Origin: Austropuccinia psidii
Lineage: Eukaryota; Basidiomycota; Pucciniomycetes; Pucciniales; Sphaerophragmiaceae
NCBI GenBank assembly: GCA_023105745.1
Contig: JALGQZ010000006.1
Span: 65,454,316 to 65,518,315 of the forward strand
DNA length: 64,000 bases
Direction: 5' to 3'
In this document: positions 11,936-21,240 of the stretch, piece after piece
Layout: each line of letters starts with the position of its first letter
Position numbering within the stretch: position 1 is the first letter of the stretch
Program-made: the position numbers and the translations under genes
The notes under the pieces: model-generated
Told to the model about the DNA's origin: nothing
Databases searched by the model: none
Seen by the model: only the letters and a program-made list of their open reading frames with translations

Positions 11936-14900
11936 TCATTGATAATATGATAATTTGTTGTCAAGACCTTTCTTGAATTTGGCCTTCTTAGCTGTAAGTT
12001 CATTTCTTCTTTCTGTATTGAGATACTGATCTTGAAACTCTTCTTTATTTCCCAAATGCTCAAAATTTGTATTTTCATTTCTGTTATTATTTTCTTCTCT
12101 GTCCTTATTTTGTGTTGAAACTTGATATCTGTGTGCCAAATGGGCTTGCAAATTTGGGCATATCTTCTTATTCTGAGTAATCCAGAAATACTCCTTTTCT
12201 TCCTTAGTCTTCTTCTTCTTTTTATTACTTTCTGTTTGTTTATTTGATGCTTTCTTTATTCCTTCTAGCCACTTTACATGCTGAACTGAGCATTGATGAT
12301 CTTGTTGAGTTATTTTGTACAGTTCCAGGTTGCAATTTTCATTCCTCAAGGGCTGCCAATTGGTATATCCTTCCCAGGGAAATTGGTCTTCTGTAAGTAA
12401 AATTCCATCTTCTGAAAGTTCTTCCATGTTTGTTGGTTTTGATAAAGCCTTTTGGTCCTGTTTATTACTGATGTCTTCATTTATTTCTTTATTTTGATTA
12501 ATTTGGATTTCCTTGGCTTTGTCCAAAGAAAAGTAATTTATTCCCAGATTGAAATTGGTATTTTCTTTATCAGAGTGATGGTGTGGGGTAGATGAGTCTT
12601 CCTCCTTGGCTTTGGTTGAATGATTTATAGAATTTGACCTAAATATTATATTTGGCTCTGATTTTTTTTCCATAGATTTCCTTGTGTTTGTTGGGTAAGT
12701 GACTTTTTTATGAATGTCCATTCCCTCTGTATTTTGACCTATTTGTGTGCTGAAATAATTATTTTCTTCCTTTTTATGTTGCAGAATCTTTTTATTTTGA
12801 ATTGAAGCCTGATATCTGTATGCCAAATGTAATGGTGAATTGGAGGATAATTTTTGATTTGGGGCAATCCTATCATATGGTTTTGCCCTTCTTCTTTTCT
12901 TCTTATAAGATATTTGGCTTATCCCTTTGACCAAGTTCCTTTTGACATTTTTATTTTCTCTTCCAAGATAATTTTTATGTTGTGGTGAGTGTCCATGATG
13001 GTGAGTTATTTTATGTTCATGTTCTTTTGCTTGAATACTGATGTTGGTAGGATCTTTGGGTCTTGAGTTAATTGAATCTTCATTTTTGGTAATTGCACTT
13101 TCTTTTTCTACAGTTACCACTTGCTTGATAGCTTTATTTTCCTTATTCAACTCTCTTCTTGGGTGGAAAGCCTTAAAGTGTTGAGGATATTGTAGGAATA
13201 TTGGATCCTTATTGGGTGTATGAATATGAAATAGGTTTTTTTCTTTGGGAAGATGGGTATCTGATTCTTCTTTTGGTTCTTGAATGAGCTCTTTTGAAAA
13301 TTCTTGTCCTGATTTTCTTATTCCAATTTTTGACTTCTTTAGGTTTTGTTTGGTAATATCTTTATTTGCAATAATAAGCCTTGGGTCAATATTTTCCATA
13401 TTTGAGGGAAAAGGTTGAAAATTGTTGTCCTGCTTGTGTGAAGCTTCTGCCTGGGATATTTTTGAAAATCCAATTGGTGACCCCGCTATTTCTTGTGGTA
13501 AGACTGGTTTACTTTCATCCATATTATTTTTGATACTGGTTTCTCTGGATTCTTTCTTTACAGTCTCTTGACCATAATCATTTCCATTTTTTGGTTGATT
13601 ATCCATGATATTTCCCAAGATTTTATTTAATTCTTTATTTTGTTTGGGGTTTGAGGTTGATTCCATACTTTCTTCCTGAATTATAGGATTTTCTTGAGGC
13701 TTGAGGTCTTCATTTATGGTAATTTTGTTTTTTAGAGAAATTTCTTTTAAGGTATTTAATGCTGATGTATTAGAATTGGAGTGCAAATTCCTTTCTCCCA
13801 TTGTGACATTAATTACTGACATAACTGGTTTTACACCTGATTTCCAACTATTCTTAAATATTCCCTTTGAAAGGGACTTTAATGCTTTGATAGGTGACAA
13901 GGGCTTGGTGAGTGGTTTTATTTTTATTTCTTCAGGATTCTTGAAATTATAATAGTTGATAGCTTGAGTTATTTGGTTACCAGTATTTCTATTTTCTCCT
14001 TTTGAGGTTGTAATTCCTTTCAGATTTATTTCTTTAGGCTTTGGCTTGATATTTTCTGTATTAACTGGGGCTAATTCCACTTTTATTTCCCTTTTACCTT
14101 CAGATTTAATTATTTCTTCTTCCTTAAATACTTGGTGAGGATGTTCTTCTGAAATTTCCTGATTATTGGAACTTGATTCTTTCTCTACTGGTAATTCTTT
14201 CCAATCTTCCAATTTAGAAACTGCACATGTTTCCATTCCTGCTGGTGGGTTCTCTCTCCATCCTACTTTCTGTGGTGAACAAATTGGTAAGCAAAGCCTT
14301 CTTCCATCTGGCTCTATATAACTGAATATTTCCCCTTTTTGTTGAGAAAAGTCCAGTCTGATATTATTGTCTGCAAGGAAAGGCCTTCCTAATACTGTGT
14401 GTACTGCTCCCCTTGCCACAAAAAGATGTATATTTCTTTCTTCCCCAGTGACTAAAGTGATTGGGGTAAATTCTGCTAATCCAACAATTGAAGTACAGTG
14501 ACCACCCATCCCCCTTAAATTCATGTTGAGACATCTTGTGGTGAGTCCTGCTTTTATTGCTGAATCTTCTGGTATTATATTCAATTCTGATCCTGTATCA
14601 ACTAATGCCATTATTTCATGTCCTTCTTCACCCAGGTACACTTGCATAAATCCCAATCGACAGGCATAATGTAATTTGGGCTGTTCATAATCTCCTAAAT
14701 GTTGGTTTACTAGTTTGGTTTGAATTTCTTTTGTGTCAAGTGAGTTGATTGAGTTTCTTTCTTCTGTTGTCAAATTTTTAAGCTGGTTGATAACTTTGGG
14801 TGACATGATAAGAACTTGTTCTAAGGTGAGATTTATTTTCTGATCCAAAACCTTTTTGATAATTTGACTCATAACCTCTTGAAATTCTGTGTTTTCTTGC

Positions 14901-15943
14901 TTGATATCCTTGTTTTTAATGGTATTTTGAGTCAATTCCTGCTTCTTTCCAGAATCCTGCTTTTCTTTAACTTCTGGGCTAACTTCTTCCTTTTTGAACT
15001 CTTGAGGTTTCTTGAATTGAGTGGGAATAATTGTTTTTTCCATTGTTCCACGTTCATCTTCAATATAGGCTCCAGGTATGTTTGGCTTCCTTTCGAGTGG
15101 TGTTTCCATTGTTTTTGGTAATGACTTTGTTGCTTCTTGACTTGGATGCTCATTTCTAGAGGATCTTTGTTTAGTGTTTCTTAATCCATAATTATTGAGA
15201 AATGGATCATTGGCTGATGATATGGTTGGTGGTTGCCAGCTTCCCCAATCTTCAATTTTGGCTATAGCTGTTGAAATATCATTTTTCTTTACTTGTATTA
15301 TGTTTACTTCTTTTTGTTGATGGGTTGATTCTTTAACTTGATTTTCTTTTCTTTTCTTGGTAAGTTCTTCCTGTTCTTTTGCAAATTCTTCTGCTAACTT
15401 CTTTGGTGATATTTTTACATCTGTTGGTACTCTTTGCCAATTTGGAAATAAGAATCCACCTCCTTGTCTGCTGACCCATTTCTTATTTTGATCATCAAAA
15501 AGGTAGTTACATCTATTCACTGAATGCCCTTCTTCAAGACAGTAATAACATTTTACATAAGGTCTTGGTATGTTTTGTGCTGGTGCATAGGGAACATGCC
15601 TTTGTGAGAATGGGGGTAAATCATTTCTTGGTTTGAACTGTTGATTATTGAGTTGGTTATTGGTAAACCCACCCATTTGAGGTTTGGATAAACTCTTCAA
15701 TTCCTCCAGTTGAGTAATAAATTTCTTGACATCTTCATTTTCCCCTTGTGGCTGCTTTCTAGTTTCCATTTTTTGTTCTTTGAGGGATTCAGTAATTTCC
15801 TTCATTTTATTAAAAGCTTCATTCATTCCTGGGAAAGCCTCCTCCTTGAAATGAACTTTATTTTTATTTTCAGTAACATTCCTTCCTATATCTCTTGATG
15901 ATGAAATCTTTTGGTTACTAATATTCTGGCTTCCAATTCTTGT
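11936..15943 (-). CDS. Element B ORF2: zinc knuckle, aspartic protease, long disordered tail
   Basis: A methionine-initiated 1296-codon frame starts at 15826, but the frame is open from 15943 and overlaps the gag end by 58 nt in the -1 frame, so expression by frameshift is possible. In the Met-started protein an intact CCHC knuckle (CYYCLEEGHSVNRC) lies near residues 92-105. A retroviral-type protease (ALVDTGSELNIIP, then VLGRPFLADNN) lies near residues 405-480. The remaining 800 residues are K/N/E/Q/S-rich and disordered, with no RT, RNase H or integrase motif. A short duplicated segment (HLAYRYQASIQNK and HLAHRYQVSTQNK) lies near its end. The whole frame is open, consistent with a young element. 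Confidence 0.85.
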   Translation of the reverse strand, partial: TRIGSQNISNQKISSSRDIGRNVTENKNKVHFKEEAFPGMNEAFNKMKEITESLKEQKMETRKQPQGENEDVKKFITQLEELKSLSKPQMGGFTNNQLNNQQFKPRNDLPPFSQRHVPYAPAQNIPRPYVKCYYCLEEGHSVNRCNYLFDDQNKKWVSRQGGGFLFPNWQRVPTDVKISPKKLAEEFAKEQEELTKKRKENQVKESTHQQKEVNIIQVKKNDISTAIAKIEDWGSWQPPTISSANDPFLNNYGLRNTKQRSSRNEHPSQEATKSLPKTMETPLERKPNIPGAYIEDERGTMEKTIIPTQFKKPQEFKKEEVSPEVKEKQDSGKKQELTQNTIKNKDIKQENTEFQEVMSQIIKKVLDQKINLTLEQVLIMSPKVINQLKNLTTEERNSINSLDTKEIQTKLVNQHLGDYEQPKLHYACRLGFMQVYLGEEGHEIMALVDTGSELNIIPEDSAIKAGLTTRCLNMNLRGMGGHCTSIVGLAEFTPITLVTGEERNIHLFVARGAVHTVLGRPFLADNNIRLDFSQQKGEIFSYIEPDGRRLCLPICSPQKVGWRENPPAGMETCAVSKLEDWKELPVEKESSSNNQEISEEHPHQVFKEEEIIKSEGKREIKVELAPVNTENIKPKPKEINLKGITTSKGENRNTGNQITQAINYYNFKNPEEIKIKPLTKPLSPIKALKSLSKGIFKNSWKSGVKPVMSVINVTMGERNLHSNSNTSALNTLKEISLKNKITINEDLKPQENPIIQEESMESTSNPKQNKELNKILGNIMDNQPKNGNDYGQETVKKESRETSIKNNMDESKPVLPQEIAGSPIGFSKISQAEASHKQDNNFQPFPSNMENIDPRLIIANKDITKQNLKKSKIGIRKSGQEFSKELIQEPKEESDTHLPKEKNLFHIHTPNKDPIFLQYPQHFKAFHPRRELNKENKAIKQVVTVEKESAITKNEDSINSRPKDPTNISIQAKEHEHKITHHHGHSPQHKNYLGRENKNVKRNLVKGISQISYKKKRRRAKPYDRIAPNQKLSSNSPLHLAYRYQASIQNKKILQHKKEENNYFSTQIGQNTEGMDIHKKVTYPTNTRKSMEKKSEPNIIFRSNSINHSTKAKEEDSSTPHHHSDKENTNFNLGINYFSLDKAKEIQINQNKEINEDISNKQDQKALSKPTNMEELSEDGILLTEDQFPWEGYTNWQPLRNENCNLELYKITQQDHQCSVQHVKWLEGIKKASNKQTESNKKKKKTKEEKEYFWITQNKKICPNLQAHLAHRYQVSTQNKDREENNNRNENTNFEHLGNKEEFQDQYLNTERRNELTAKKAKFKKGLDNKLSYYQ

Positions 15944-16881
15944 TCAATGTATTTCTTGAGGATCTTCATAGGTGGTATAAGGTATCCTCCATCTTCAGCT
16001 CTAACCATGACATTATCTTTAATCATTTCCTTGCTTATGGCCCCTTTAATATCAGCTGAAAGACAATCAAATAAGTCTTCATGGAACATGTTATCTTGAG
16101 GAATGTACCTGTATCTTAATAAGTAAGTAACAATAGTTTCATATTCTCCCATAAATTTCTTATATTGTGATAGACTACCAATTCCTCCATCTTCTTGAGT
16201 TTCAGAAAAAAGCTTCATTAGTGAGTCTTTTCTGTATCTTCTTTCAGGTTCAACTCTTCCCCATTTTGTTATGAGATCTTTCTTAAGTTGTGTCCAATTT
16301 CCTTCTTCATAACCTGGCATAGCTTCAATTGCATCACTCACCTTTTGGTTTGTTGTCCAAAATGCCATTTGCATTGCTAGGTCTTCATCTGTTGCTCCTT
16401 CAATTTGAGCTATTCTTTCCACTTTCTTGATAAATTTCTCTACTTCTTCTCCATCAAAATTTAGATTGTAATCTTTTGCTTTAATTTTAACCACAGGTCT
16501 TTCTTGTCTTGGAACTTTCTGCTGTAATGGACTTGGATTATTAGGTGTAGTGACAAAAACTCTCCTTGGAATATTTTGAGTTCTTGGTTCTGTTACTGGA
16601 GTAGAGGTTGCTCTAGGACCAGGTGTAGGTGATATTGGTGAGTCTTCAGGTCTAACATGCCTTGGTAATTTTTGTTCACTTGGACTGGCTCCAGGTGTGT
16701 ACGATGTTTGTTCCCTTCTTTTTCCTTTCTTTTTACTTTGTGTTAATAATAAATCTTGCATCTGCTTCATAAGACTTTGGATTTGTACTGTTTGATCTTC
16801 CTCTTCACTTTCTTCTGCATACTGTCCTTCTACAGTATCTTCAGGTAATGGTGGTAAGTCAGATGTTGATTGTTGATTCAT
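15886..16881 (-). CDS. Element B Gag (capsid)
   Basis: A 331-residue retrotransposon Gag. The N-terminal 130 residues are acidic then Pro/Ser/Thr-rich. The capsid domain covers about residues 140-300 (DYNLNFDGEEVEKFIKKVER, WTQLKKDLITKWG, FHEDLFDCLSADIKG). The frame is also open, without an ATG, upstream to about 17145, so the true start may lie upstream through splicing or a non-AUG start. The TAG stop overlaps the next ORF. It would form the particle in which element RNA is packaged. Confidence 0.85.
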   Translation of the reverse strand: MNQQSTSDLPPLPEDTVEGQYAEESEEEDQTVQIQSLMKQMQDLLLTQSKKKGKRREQTSYTPGASPSEQKLPRHVRPEDSPISPTPGPRATSTPVTEPRTQNIPRRVFVTTPNNPSPLQQKVPRQERPVVKIKAKDYNLNFDGEEVEKFIKKVERIAQIEGATDEDLAMQMAFWTTNQKVSDAIEAMPGYEEGNWTQLKKDLITKWGRVEPERRYRKDSLMKLFSETQEDGGIGSLSQYKKFMGEYETIVTYLLRYRYIPQDNMFHEDLFDCLSADIKGAISKEMIKDNVMVRAEDGGYLIPPMKILKKYIEQELEARILVTKRFHHQEI

Positions 16882-17280
16882 TTCTATTTGATAAACTGAT
16901 CCTTTAAATTCTTTTTTACTTCTCTTGTTTTTTCTTGCTTCTTGAATTAACTTGAAGAAAAATCTCCTTAATTCTTCCTTTTCCTTCTGTTCTGTTCTTG
17001 GTGTTGCAATAAGTAAATCAATATCCTTGGGTGTTTGATTTTCTGGTGTTCCTTCTTTTACTGGATAATAAAAATGGTATGATTGATTTGAGGATTGTGA
17101 TGGTGATGATGATTTGGAATGGGATTTGTTTCCAGATTCCAGATCTTATGAGAATGTTGATGGTTAATTCTTGATAATGATAATTATGTTTTGTGAGTTA
17201 TGTTGATTTGGTTTTCTTTTATTGATGATTGACTGATTATTAAATGTTGAAGTTGAAATTGCCACTGTTGGGACACCAGA
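16882..17280 (-). other. Element B 5' leader with primer-binding site
   Basis: The leader between the 5' LTR and gag. Two bases after the LTR end the minus strand reads TGGTGTCCCAACAGTGGC (about 17261-17278), a plausible 18-nt tRNA primer-binding site; I cannot name the tRNA. An open frame in phase with gag, rich in Ser/Lys, runs from about 17145 but has no ATG. Confidence 0.6.
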
Positions 17281-19156
17281 TGTGGAACTCCTTTTGGTGT
17301 GGGATTGGATAAGGCAGTCCTTGAGGGGGAAATCACAGGTAAACAGTTTTGAATTGCTGAAATAATCCTGTAACCAAGGGTGCTAATGGTGTTTTAGCTG
17401 CCCCTCTGAACATACTAAAAAATCTCCCTACAGAGCTCACAAATCAATATTTAAGATTGTGGCTTTACAACTAGAGAAGACTTTTCAGCAGTCTCTATCA
17501 GACCTATTCAATAATCAGACTAATGATAAAATAATAATAATTTTAAATAAATAGATTTGTAGGTGATTTCAAGATGATAAGATAATAATTGAGTAGATAA
17601 ATAATAGATATAATAGTACTGAGTGGTGATTTTAAGTTGTTTTCTTTGTTGAAGGTATTTTGTTTAATGGATAATAGCTCAATATGAGAAAATTTTAGTA
17701 ATAGTGATAATATAATAATATTGTTTGATATTTTAAATAAGTGTAATTGATAAATAGTTTTGATAATATGTTAAATATATATTTTGTGATAATAATAATA
17801 GTGATATGGATTTTCTTCTAGTGAGAAGAGTATAATATAAATACTTTGTTGAGTATGAGTATTTCACTAATAGATGAATTTATAATATAGGCAGACCTAC
17901 TGTCAACTACAGCTATATATAAATCAATTTTAATGTAATGTAATAATAATAATAATAATATCTAGATTAACCTACTAGTAAGGGATGAATAATTATTCTC
18001 CTTCTTGGTATATAATTATTTGCATGGAGAAAGAGGAGAAAAATGAGAGAGAGGGGCCTCTTTTTATGTTGTGAGAAGTACCCATGGGCTCTCCATGTAA
18101 AGTGTTACTCTTGCCCTTGAGATAATTTTGCTGGTGTAGATTTTTGTAACAAAAGTCAGATGACCTATCTGCTACACTGTATTAGTAATCTTGCACAGCC
18201 TTGAGAGATTAATGCTAGTGTGTAAAATTGAGAATGGTGTCATATGACTGAGATATTTTTTCCATTTGTTTGGTCAAAATGAAGGTTGAGATGTTTTTCT
18301 TGGTGGGGATTTTGATAAAAATATCAGGTGACTTCTCTTTTGCACTGCTTTAGTCAGCTTGCATAGCCTTGCGGAAATAATGCTGGTGAGTTAAGGATGA
18401 AGGTGGTGTCATGTGAATAAGCCCCTGTATAATTTGTTTGTAAGATTAATTTAGTTCCAGGTGATCATGCTGTGTAATGTGGGGATATCTTCTTGAGCTT
18501 TAATTCTTGATTACTGTAATTGCTGTGTGGTTTACAGTTTTAGTGTATTCCCCTTGCATGCAGCTAGTTGAAATTGAATTGAGTTGTATTTGATGACCCT
18601 GAGGCTGTGTACTGTACAGATCATATTCATGTGGACTGCATAAGTCTTATTTGGGCTCCTGTATTGTTGTGTAATTTTTAAGTTTTCTTTTTTTTTTAGT
18701 GGATTTTCCTGTATTGAATTGGATTGGATACTGTCATATGATCCTTGTGTCACATGAACTGTATTTGGTTACTGTAATTGTTGGTAATATAGTCTTCTTG
18801 AGGGATTTAGAGTGGATATAATGTTACAATGTTACTTTTCCCATGTAATTTTGAGTTTCTGTATGTATTAAGCCTATTGTTGATCATGTAAGCCTTATAT
18901 ATAAGTTTTATTGTGTAACTCCATAAGATTGGACTCCTCTATTATTCATTTAATTATAGAAGTATATTGAATATTTCAATTCTGACTACCAAATCTTCCA
19001 TTCCTCCCTACTGTTGATGTTATTCCTGGGTTTTTTGTGATTTAAGCATGTCCTTTGAGTGGTGACTTCCTGAATTAGTCATGGGGATCTTGATTTTCCA
19101 ACTTTTAAATTTCCAAAAAATTTCTTGAAACTGGTAAAAAGGTGTGGAATACCACA
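17281..19156 (-). repeat. Element B 5' LTR
   Basis: It starts TGTGGAACTCC and ends GGTGTGGAATACCACA. About 99% identical to 6874-8752. It is adjacent to the primer-binding site on its low-coordinate side, which makes it the 5' LTR of a minus-strand element. The outer flank returns to A1 gag sequence at 19157. Confidence 0.95.
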
Positions 19157-20291
19157 CTGGTTGATATGGATTTTCCATAACTTGGCCTGGTGGTTGGGGC
19201 TTCAAGTTATGATAGAAATTAAGCAATTTGTTTATGTCTTGGTCCAGACAATACCTGTCCCTTCTGCTGTGGTGTTCTTCAAAGACTAGATGCAGTCTTT
19301 TGTTGGTTTCTTCAGAGGCTTGGCTCAATTGAGCATGTCCTTCTTGAAGATTTTTAATTATTTCATCCATGGAGGCTGTTAATTTCTTCATGCTCTCATG
19401 GCTTGCTTCAAGTTCTGCAAACTGTTTTGCAGATTTCTCAGCATATTGGGACATTTGTAACCAAAGTGTATCACTGTTGATGTTACTCTCAGATGTGACA
19501 ATGTTATGTTCAGCCTGAGTGGGGGTAATGTTTCTATTACTAGGACTACTGATTCTAGAGTGGTTTACAACTACTTCTGGTCCTTGTGCACTTCTTTCAC
19601 CAAATCCAACAACTTCTGGATCATGGGGTCTGATTCTTTCTGCCTTTGGCTGAAAGAGGTCTTGTTTTTCCCCTTGTATCCTTTCCTTCTCCTGGAAACC
19701 TCCTGGAATTGTGAAGAGTGGTGACTCTTGGTCATTGATCTGTTGGTGTCTGAATGGTGTGAAGCCACTGGAGAGCTGATTTGGCCTTCTCCTTGTGAGC
19801 CTGAAGGAATCTGGGTAGGCCCTGTCTGGGCTAACTGTTCTTCTATAGCTTGTAAAGTGGCTTGATTCTGCCTTATCCTCTGCGCCCTTGCCTCCAGGAG
19901 TCTGAGCTGCCTGGTAGGATTCCAACCTTTGGTAATTATCATAAGGTCTTTGAAGTCTATTTCTTTGAGACAGATCTTCTGGCAACTTGCTCCAAGTTCT
20001 GCCCAGTGAGATGCCAGGTTGAACCTCTTGTTGTCCATCCTCCATTGGAATAGGGCCTTGACGAAATGTTTGAGCTGAAGAACTTGATCCATGTCTTTCC
20101 AGTCCTCTGGTTTGAGGTCTCCATTGAATTGAAGTGTAAATGGCAGGGTTGATATTATCTCCCTCATTGTTTTGCCATCCACTACTGTGTCCAAGGTGTC
20201 CTCTTTCAGGTCTTCTGGTTCTGGACAAGCCTTCTCTGTCCTCTGGTTGGTTCCTTTGGAAGCCCAGATCTCTGAGGCGTTTAGGTGACAT
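19157..20291 (-). pseudogene. A1 Gag, N-terminal half (frame b), cut by element B
   Basis: Open from MSPKRLRDLGFQ at 20291 for about 378 codons until element B. The first 240 residues are basic, Pro/Ser/Gln/Arg-rich and look disordered. The next 100 look helical and coiled (QMSQYAEKSAKQFAELEASH and following). It continues in frame at 6873 into the capsid half. Its first 720 nt are also open in another frame (ORF-a, 19571-20305). Homologous frame-b starts are seen in C (38514) and D (46537). Confidence 0.8.
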
Positions 20292-20305
20292 GTTAGTGTT
20301 TGCAA
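19571..20305 (-). CDS. A1 ORF-a: 244-codon frame overlapping gag
   Basis: It starts at ATG 20305, 14 nt upstream of the gag ATG, and lies wholly over the gag 5' end in a different frame (gag is -1 relative to it). Unlike frame b it looks globular: LPFTLQFNGDLKPEDWKDMD, then CLKEIDFKDLMIITKGWNP, then a helical, charged region and a basic tail ending VHKDQK. The C and D elements carry counterparts in the same register with the GW-x-P motif and a similar C-terminal helix. Function unknown. It could be a real accessory protein or the ancestral frame over which Gag was overprinted. Confidence 0.6.
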   Translation of the reverse strand: MQTLTCHLNASEIWASKGTNQRTEKACPEPEDLKEDTLDTVVDGKTMREIISTLPFTLQFNGDLKPEDWKDMDQVLQLKHFVKALFQWRMDNKRFNLASHWAELGASCQKICLKEIDFKDLMIITKGWNPTRQLRLLEARAQRIRQNQATLQAIEEQLAQTGPTQIPSGSQGEGQISSPVASHHSDTNRSMTKSHHSSQFQEVSRRRKGYKGKNKTSFSQRQKESDPMIQKLLDLVKEVHKDQK

Positions 20306-21240
20306 GCAGTCAAAAACTTTATGTTCTTAGGGTATTTACCTTTGACTGTGCCTTGTACAAATTTGTTGTCTGCTGATTTGGGCAATTTAACTTTAGAGGT
20401 TACAACTGGGTTAATTATAGTAATTTTCCCTGTACAAGTTATGAAAGTTGGTTTACCTGTATTGAAGCAGAATTTCGTGGTTTTCTACTCTTCTGTGTGG
20501 AAATGGGTGTCCACTTCTTTGCTGTTATTAGGCCTTCACTGTGCCTATTTCCTTTGCCTTTGCTGCCCTCTGGTTCTGAGGGTGTCACTGGTGTGTTGAC
20601 CTGTGACTGGCTTTTAAGTGGTATGAAGTTATCTTCCACTGAATCAAAAAAGGAAAAAGAGGGCTTAATGTCCATTAACACTTCTTAAAATGCTGTTTGC
20701 ATGTCTAAGGATGGCCTCTGGGCTTGTATGTTACTACAATATGCCCTTGTACAATGACAGTGTAATTGAATCAACAATTCCATGTCAGACATACAGCTTA
20801 CTGATGTTTGGTATACTGTTTGTATCCCAATATCTCACATATTACTTGTAATTAGCAAGTATAATCTGTCAAAAGTAGTGTATAATAGGGAAATTGAGTT
20901 ATCAATATGTCCAACCACGCATCAACTGTGGGTTTATTGTTATGAGGTGTCTTATCTTAATTCAAAAATGAGACTCTATTAATGGCTCAGGTGTTTTTAT
21001 ATGTAAAACACACCAAAAAATGGGTCTTGTGGTTATTAGCCACGTGACAGATACTCTTGAAATATGAGTATGAAGTGGTATATATACCAAAAAAAAGGAA
21101 AAAAAAATATATATTATATATATTTTTGAGAAACATTTACACCTAAAAAGAACAAAACAATTGTCATAAAGTGAGAAATAAGAGAAAAAACTCACTTATA
21201 TGGGTCCAAAAAGGTTTAAAACACGGCCAGGCCCCCAAAA
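20306..21240 (-). other. A1 5' leader
   Basis: The leader between the 5' LTR and the first ATG. The minus strand begins with the primer-binding site (21222-21240). A short Ser/Lys-rich frame (20439-20681) could be a 5' exon but is not supported by homology. Near 21061-21130 there is an AT-rich tract with repeated TATATA. Confidence 0.55.
21222..21240 (-). promoter_or_regulatory. A1 primer-binding site
   Basis: Directly after the LTR end (CTGACA) the minus strand reads TTTTGGGGGCCTGGCCGTG. The same 18-19 nt follow the 5' LTRs of C (37787-37804) and D (35252-35269, one G fewer), although their LTRs are unrelated to that of A1. A tRNA 3' end or a self-priming fold could pair with it; I cannot tell which. 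Confidence 0.7.

Larger units (their letters stand above)
6874..19156 (-). mobile_element. Element B: young LTR element with gag and protease but no RT, RNase H or integrase (LARD-like)
   Basis: Two direct LTRs (6874-8752 and 17281-19156) with TGTGG...CCACA ends differ at only about a dozen sites in 1.88 kb. On the minus strand the order is 5' LTR, PBS, gag (15886-16881), second ORF with zinc knuckle and protease (11936-15943), a 3.2 kb noncoding AT-rich region, PPT and 3' LTR. Flanks in the gag sense are CCAG and TCAG, a 4-bp duplication with one mismatch. No YxDD, RNase H or DDE sequence is seen in any frame of the internal region. It would need enzymes in trans and resembles the large retrotransposon derivative class. 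Confidence 0.88.

Noticed and set aside
12315..15898. Plus-strand frames opposite element B ORF2
   Set aside because: Short antisense shadows of an AT-rich coding strand without any motif.
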